The position numbers and the translations under genes are program-made. From Oenanthe sinensis (taxonomy: Eukaryota > Streptophyta > Magnoliopsida > Apiales > Apiaceae), in assembly GCA_028671895.1 (NCBI GenBank), contig CM053802.1:16003631-16067630 (forward strand): DNA of 64,000 nucleotides, given 5' to 3'. Below, in pieces: positions 58,418-64,000 of the stretch (position 1 is the stretch's first letter; every line of letters starts with the position of its first letter). Below the pieces are notes generated by a model. The model was not told where the DNA came from. It was given only the letters and a program-made list of their open reading frames with translations, and searched no databases.

Positions 58418-60807
58418 TTAAACCCAAGAAGCAGATCTTCTCATCCCCGTCTGCAGTTGTTTATCTTCCTCGATAGAAATCATTCCTAGATGAGATGGAT
58501 CCTCAAGCATCATTTTAGCCACCAAGTAGCCAGCAATTGACCAAGTTTGGAATTTACGAGCCTGCTTCCCCACATAGCGGCCATGCTTTCCATCATAGTA
58601 TTCAGGCCAATGATCCTTCATCAAACGACTCTCCGCAAGTTCTATGGCTCGTCTTGCCATCTGGGGTCGTCCCGTCTTGATACATGCAGCGGTTAGCAGC
58701 CACAGAAGCACTGCACTTGCAATAACTTGAAACGTTACAGTAGAAGTTTATCTTCTATAATTTTTGATAGACTATGTTGTTTGGAAGAAATGCAGTCCAT
58801 TTTAGGGAAAAACCAAATGCCGTTGTACAACTTTGAAGATATCAGGTGACCTTAGGTAACTACCTGAAGTCATAAGATTAACTTTAGGTAGATACCTAAG
58901 GCATCCTTCAACAAGTTTCAACAAGAAAGCAAAGCTTATTTATGAAAAATAGTTGAGAAAATTAAAACTCACCTGGCCATGATCCTCCATTATGATAACT
59001 CCACCCAGTGTTCTTTGGATCACACCCTGTCACTATCCGCCATTCGTGACTTTCCATGGCAGGATAACAAATCTTCAATGGCATTTCTCCAACCAGTTCC
59101 CCCCAGCGTGCTTCAATAAGATCCATTATTGCTGAGGCTTGCTCAGGAGTAGCCATAGATGACAAGATTGCTACACAATTTCCCAAGCAAAACCAGCGAA
59201 AATCCATTCTTGCTGGACTCACATTTCCTATGAAATAACCACCACGGCATGGCATGAAATCAAACACCCATTCTGGAAGGGAGTCAGGCATCACATTGAA
59301 CTTGTTAACTGCCGTATGAGAGTACTCCTCTGTCTTATAACGATATATGTCGTTCAGTTGTTTCAAGTCTAGCCAAAAGTAATTGCGCATGTGATAACTT
59401 AAAGCATTGAGGCGTTTTGTTATTCGGTCTGCACAATCTTTTCCCTCGCAATCATCAGTCTTTAGTAAAAGCAAAGCACATCTTAATGCCATAAAGAAAA
59501 GTGCTTGTATCTCAATGGGATAACCATAAACACCCTATATCAAAGTACACACAATAAGGAATGCTATTAGAATTGTGCTCTTTCACAAAGCACAATAATT
59601 CTTTGACGGCAAAAACCAACTACTACGGTATGGAATCATAAAAAACCATAATGACGTAGCTCATTATTAATGCCAATAACAGAAACATGACACAATTTAA
59701 CACGTTTCATTCTACTTATCTAAAATTATTGACTAAAAATAGGTTTGATTCATTTAAAGAAAATACATTGCATAATAAGTAAATAGCTAATTCGAAGGAA
59801 CGAGATCATGTTAATTGTTCTATACTGAAAACACTACACATAGAAGAAATTATATAACACTTACCATTCTTCGGTCAATCATAGAGCATCCATCAGCACA
59901 TAGAAGAGTTGGGAAAGTATCAAAACCTTCTGAAAGGCATAAATCCAAAATTAGGCGCATACCCTTTTGACATTCAGGAAGCTCAGCCAAAGAATTGTCC
60001 CCTGTGGACTTTGTATATGCACGAAGTAATATGATCCACCAGAAACCAGAGTCCACAGGAGCCACTCTTCCTATAGCACTTTCACCAAAATCTGCTATAA
60101 TAGTTTCAGAATTCCGAACAGGATCATGAAGTACCTTAAAGCTTGCTGGCATCACTCCATCACCTAATTTGAATCTGTCTACCTTCTTCTCCCACGACTG
60201 CAGGCGTAGAGTTTTTAAAAGAAAGTTTTTGACAACTTCAGGCTCTCCATTCATCAAAAAGGCCAAAGCACTAGGGATAAAGTCTCTCAAGAAAACCTGT
60301 AAAAAGACATGTGCTTTTTCTTCCTTTCAGAACTCACACACTAAGCAATTACGGTTATTGCCAAGGTGAATACCAGAATGATAAGGAAACACAATAACAT
60401 TTTACCTGGTCGTAGTTAAGTTCTTCAGAAGAATGATCCAGTGCAGCAATTGTCCCTACAGCTTGCCCACGAAAATGAACTAATGAACGCCTCAATGCCT
60501 CCCATGCTTCACCTACCATGGGATGTGTATCGTAGCAGCTGGTTGATCTAGGACTGCCCGTCCATCTTCCAGGAGAATATGTAGTGTCAAGAAAATAAAA
60601 AATATGAGATATGCGCGGTGGAGACAAAGTAGTTGACATTTCACTGAAGGATCTCTCATCGAAAGACCGATTTCTCTCTATGTTTACTGCCCGAGGTCTG
60701 TTCATCAGTCTTGACAAATCAGGGTCTTCCATTTCAAGCGAGGAAGTTCTGCCCTCGAGGCGTTTTGCATTTCCATTTTGTGCTTTTTCTTTAGACGTTG
60801 GACACAT
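58418..60807 (-). CDS. Alkaline/neutral invertase (GH100), cytosolic type
   Basis: Four coding exons: 60807-60406, 60296-59865, 59534-58973, 58710-58418 (stop TAA), 563 codons, 562 aa, the usual size of cytosolic CINV-type enzymes. The N-terminus (MCPTSKEK) shows no transit peptide. GH100 text is continuous: HPMVGEAWEALRRSLVHFRG, RDFIPSALAFLMNGEPEVVK, FGESAIGRVAPVDSGFWWII, LCADGCSMIDRRM, YHMRNYFWLDLKQLNDIYRY, FMPCRGGYFIGNVSPARMDF, SYHNGGSWPV, and the end DPSHLGMISIEEDKQL. It hydrolyses sucrose to glucose and fructose at neutral pH, supplying carbon for growth, cellulose synthesis and sugar signalling. No disruption is seen. It belongs to the non-organellar clade by its N-terminus; this is inferred. 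Confidence 0.94.
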
Positions 60808-60811
60808 ATTT

Positions 60812-61851
60812 ACTGCAAGCTAGGTATGGGTTCAGGATCTGTACTCAAGTAAAAGAAGTAATACATACAATGTGTTCTAAGCAACTATTTCAACTATTTA
60901 AACAAAACAGAATCCAATAGCTCAAAGTCAACCTAGTTGAATTTGTTATAAATATATTACTAATTGTGATCGTTGAATGGAAATCTTAGATTGATTGATA
61001 ATGATGCCGATGACACGCTCTTGAAACTGATAGGTAAGTGGAAGCGACAAATGTATCATCGATTTAACTCAGCATACATTAGGCACAAGAATCTACATAC
61101 ATGCACTTCAACATATAGTACTTGTAGCCAAGCTGATAAGATACAGTCATCTAAGACTATATAGATTAACACGAGGGGTTCCACTAAGAAAAAGCCAGGT
61201 TCCCCTCAAGTCGGAAGCCACCGAGGTGGATGAAGGGAGCTGGACTGAAACAGATAGTCAGTATATTAACAGGCTAAGTGAGATAGTGCTTCAAATTACT
61301 TGCGTTTTATAACGGATAGCTCCATTCCAAAAAAGTGGAATAGAGAGTTTAATATCGATTGATCTAGAGATCTTCAATTTCCCGTATTGTTTCCCCATAA
61401 ATTTGATTGTAAGAAGTAAGAAAATTTTCCGTCTATTAGGCGTGAAAAAATATGATCTCGTGGTACAAAATATAAACCATGTATTGCCCAAAGTTGGTCT
61501 ATATCTCTCCTTTCTTATAAACCAACAAACTATATATAAGATCACTACTCAACGTACTACATCAAATGCCACAAACTTATGTCAAGCCAGAAGTAATACT
61601 AGAGAACTACATCAGGCAAGGTGATCTATAAACCAACTAGACCTATTATATCCCACTCGAAACCAGGGTCACGGAGGATAAACAGGAAAAAAAATGTACG
61701 TAGACCTTGCCCCTGCTCCGAAGAGTACAGTGGAAAACAATATTGACAATTATTTCATACATACAGTAAAAAGAGTTTCTTAAATCCTTAGACATGCATG
61801 TCATTCATTAAAGAATCCAACATACATAGATAAAAGAAACAGAAACGAACC
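60812..61851 (-). other. Likely 5'UTR intron of the invertase
   Basis: On the minus strand the acceptor CTTGCAG ends at 60813, five bases before the ATG. A donor CTCAG|GTTCGT lies at 61851/61850. This gives an intron of about 1.04 kb between a short leader exon and coding exon 1. It carries a SINE-like tail. Confidence 0.55.
61630..61725 (-). mobile_element. SINE 3' fragment
   Basis: Read on the minus strand, GCAGGGGCAAGGTCTACGTAC followed some bases later by GAGTGGGATATAATAGG resembles the widespread asterid SINE tail. The tRNA-like head is absent, so it is a truncated relic. Confidence 0.45.
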
Positions 61852-61950
61852 TGAGGAAAGATTTGCAAAAAACAAAGCAAAACCAAGTCTGCCTCTTGAA
61901 ACTTGTGAAACAGTTGAATGAATGAATGAAAAGTTCGGGGTCGAGTAGGT

Positions 61951-61960
61951 TATATATAAA
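61951..61960 (-). promoter_or_regulatory. TATA box of the invertase gene
   Basis: Minus strand TTTATATATA within otherwise mixed sequence. Transcription start is expected near 61925, which places the leader exon at about 61925-61851. Confidence 0.55.
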
Positions 61961-61969
61961 GAATGCAGT

Positions 61970-62937
61970 GTGAGAAATCAAGTCAAAATGCAATAAATAA
62001 AAATGACCGGATTAGTCGGTAAAGACTAAAGATCGAACGTAAAAATAAGGAAAGGTGACCGGCAACTACTCCATCCGTCCCTTAAATTTTGTTTTTATTT
62101 AATTTTTTAAAATTAAATTAATCAATTTTTATTAATAAATAAAATATATTATATAATAATATGTATATATTTTTAAATATCATAATAAACTTTGGTTATC
62201 CTATTTTATGAATCAATTTGCAGATTTTAAAATAATAAATTATTATTTTTTAATTATTAGTCAAGGTTAGATTAATTTGATTTTAAAAAATCAAACTGTG
62301 ATAAGATTTATGGAACGGTGGGAATATTATAATCTTGGGAGATCAGATGGTTGTTTTGGAAAAATCTCCAAGGAACTTGTCCCTTTTAACGTTATAAAAT
62401 TTGCTCGACTAGATTAGCAAGAGTAGGGTTGTAAACTTGTAATAAAGGTATGCGGGCGATTTTACCTAGAGTGTATATATTAATTGTCATCGCTTTGTCA
62501 GCAGTACGTGGGATTTTCTTTGTTCTCACTTCTCCGTAATGCTCTCGTGTATATGTCCATATATCACAAAATATACTAAAATTTCATGTCCAACTGCCGC
62601 AATCTAATATTTTTAAAGAAAATGTTAAAATCTCTAAAAAAAATTATCAAAATTCTTCTCAAATACTAATATGTTAGATATATAATTGATAATCTTTTTA
62701 ATAATGATATGAGATCCCATATGTTAACGTATGCGTTAACGAATTAAAATGTGTCATATATCATATTACATCGTCTAATATAAATTTTGAGAATATTTGG
62801 GTATTTTTCTGATATTTCCCAAATTTAAAAGTTATTTACAAATATGTCGTGTTTTTAATTTTATTTTCAAATATGTCTCATATACAATTTTTTTCATTTT
62901 AATAATTTTAGAAAGACATTTTTATCCTTATAACTTA
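61970..62937. other. Intergenic upstream of invertase
   Basis: Promoter-side sequence, increasingly AT-rich. No gene or clear element. Confidence 0.5.
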
Positions 62938-63787
62938 CGCATCGTTTGGTTGCCTAGAACATAGCTCAGTAACTTAGAGTTTCATGAAACTTTGATGAGT
63001 TATATTGTTTGGTTATATAAGTTTTAAAGTGAACAAATGAACTTATACTTTCAAGGTATTCACGGTTGCTACGTAAAACACGGTAACTCAGTTACCTAAA
63101 GTTACATAGTAAAGACACGGTATAAATACATTTTAACACATTTTATAATTAAATTTTTATTTATTTTTATATTAGTTTATATAATTTTATCCATTTATGT
63201 TTAAAATATATAATAATACACATATTTTCTAAACAATGATTTCAAATATTTATGTTTTTAATCTTTCATATATCATTTTTAAAATGGTTTTAATCAACTT
63301 TTAATTAATTTTGTGTCAATATGATTACTATCTTTACTACAAATCAAATTAAATGTTTGAAATTTCAAATATTTATGTTTTTAATTTACTATGTTTATAA
63401 ATATTTTATAAAACAATTTTTTAATAGTTTATAATTAAAATTTTAATTATATTCACCTTAGTTTATAATTAAAATTTTATTTGTTTTTATAATAATTTAT
63501 AAATGATATAAATATTTTAAATAACAATTTTGAATGTATTAATTTTAAAGTGTTATTTTAATATTTTATAAAAGTTTGTAATTAATTTCATACATATCTT
63601 TATAATAATAAAATTATTATTATTAAAAATGAAATTTTTTAAAAGTATAAATAATTTAAACAAACTTAAAGTAACACTGATAAATCAAACACCGTTTTTA
63701 TTAAATCTAGAAATTTTAACATTGTAACATATTTCCTAGAAATTTGAAGTTATTGTGTAACCTAGAACTTGATAAACAAACGAGGCC
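62938..63787. mobile_element. PIF/Harbinger-like MITE, 850 bp
   Basis: Left end CGCATCGTTTGGTTGCC, right end (minus strand) GGCCTCGTTTGTTTATC. Both inner arms carry a CTAGAAC word. The 3-bp duplication TTA (62935-62937, 63788-63790) fits Harbinger target choice. Same family as 43635-43912. Noncoding. Confidence 0.6.
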
Positions 63788-63790
63788 TTA

Positions 63791-64000
63791 AAATAATTGA
63801 AATTTTAAAATAAATGGAATATAATTATAATATAAATGTAATATTTAAATAATATTTATAAATTCAATCCTCTAAATCTAAATTTGAGACCAAATTGTTT
63901 TATTGCATAATTCTAATATACATTAAACACATAAAGTTTAAAATAAAATTTCTTTTTACAAATTTGGTTTCACAAAAAATTATAAATGAAAATGAAAATT
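63791..64000. other. AT-rich end of window
   Basis: Nothing recognised. Confidence 0.4.

Noticed and set aside
1..64000. CRISPR arrays, operons, bacterial systems
   Set aside because: The window is plant nuclear DNA; direct repeats present are LTRs, MITE ends or microsatellites.

Overview
This is a 64 kb AT-rich nuclear segment of a flowering plant, almost certainly a eudicot. The evidence is introns with GT-AG borders, plant-only gene families (LRR receptor kinase, PB1-Raf-like kinase, GASA/snakin peptide, GH3 beta-xylosidase, GH100 neutral invertase) and plant retrotransposon lineages. An asterid, possibly Apiaceae, is a suspicion from the look of the Copia proteins and SINEs and cannot be proved here.

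Layout. 1-1.1 kb: start of an IRK/PXC2-like LRR receptor kinase on the minus strand, with a GA microsatellite in its leader. 1.46-31.75 kb: a block of nested and rearranged transposons. A terminal-inverted-repeat element (1.46-1.90 kb) was hit by a Copia element (copia-1). Its gag was then split by a complete but dead Athila-type Ty3/Gypsy element (2927-14091, two 1422-bp LTRs). The far half of copia-1 is missing and is replaced by a second copy of the inverted-repeat element (16.44-17.25 kb). Next comes a second Copia element (copia-2, 17839-25929, two 536-bp LTRs). It has lost gag, protease and integrase but keeps RT-RNase H and a relic of a very large post-pol reading frame. The third Copia (copia-3, 26.1-31.75 kb) is internally inverted: the gag N-terminal half lies on the minus strand and zinc knuckle plus pol on the plus strand. 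It carries an 863-bp Mutator-like element with a 9-bp target duplication.

31.75-64 kb: ordinary gene space with five complete genes whose exons could be followed: a PB1-domain Raf-like kinase (minus, 8 exons, 1038 aa), a beta-D-xylosidase (plus, 6 exons, 781 aa), a GASA/snakin peptide (plus, 3 exons, 101 aa), an ERD2-like KDEL-receptor-family membrane protein (minus, 6 exons, 275 aa) and an alkaline/neutral invertase (minus, 4 coding exons, 562 aa). Small DNA transposons lie between them (a 2-kb hAT element with 8-bp TSD, two PIF/Harbinger-like MITEs with 3-bp TSDs, Helitron-like ends), with two tRNA-type SINE relics and a ~125-bp tandem repeat.

The host genes form no operon or obvious cluster. 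Xylosidase and invertase act on carbohydrates (cell wall, cytosolic sucrose) and the two kinases on signalling, but proximity is not evidence of joint function. The most unusual structure is in the retroelements: GC-rich near-palindromes repeated in the Athila LTRs and body, a 9-bp word repeated throughout copia-2, the giant post-pol ORF, and the inverted copia-3. I found no CRISPR, operon or prokaryotic-type system.
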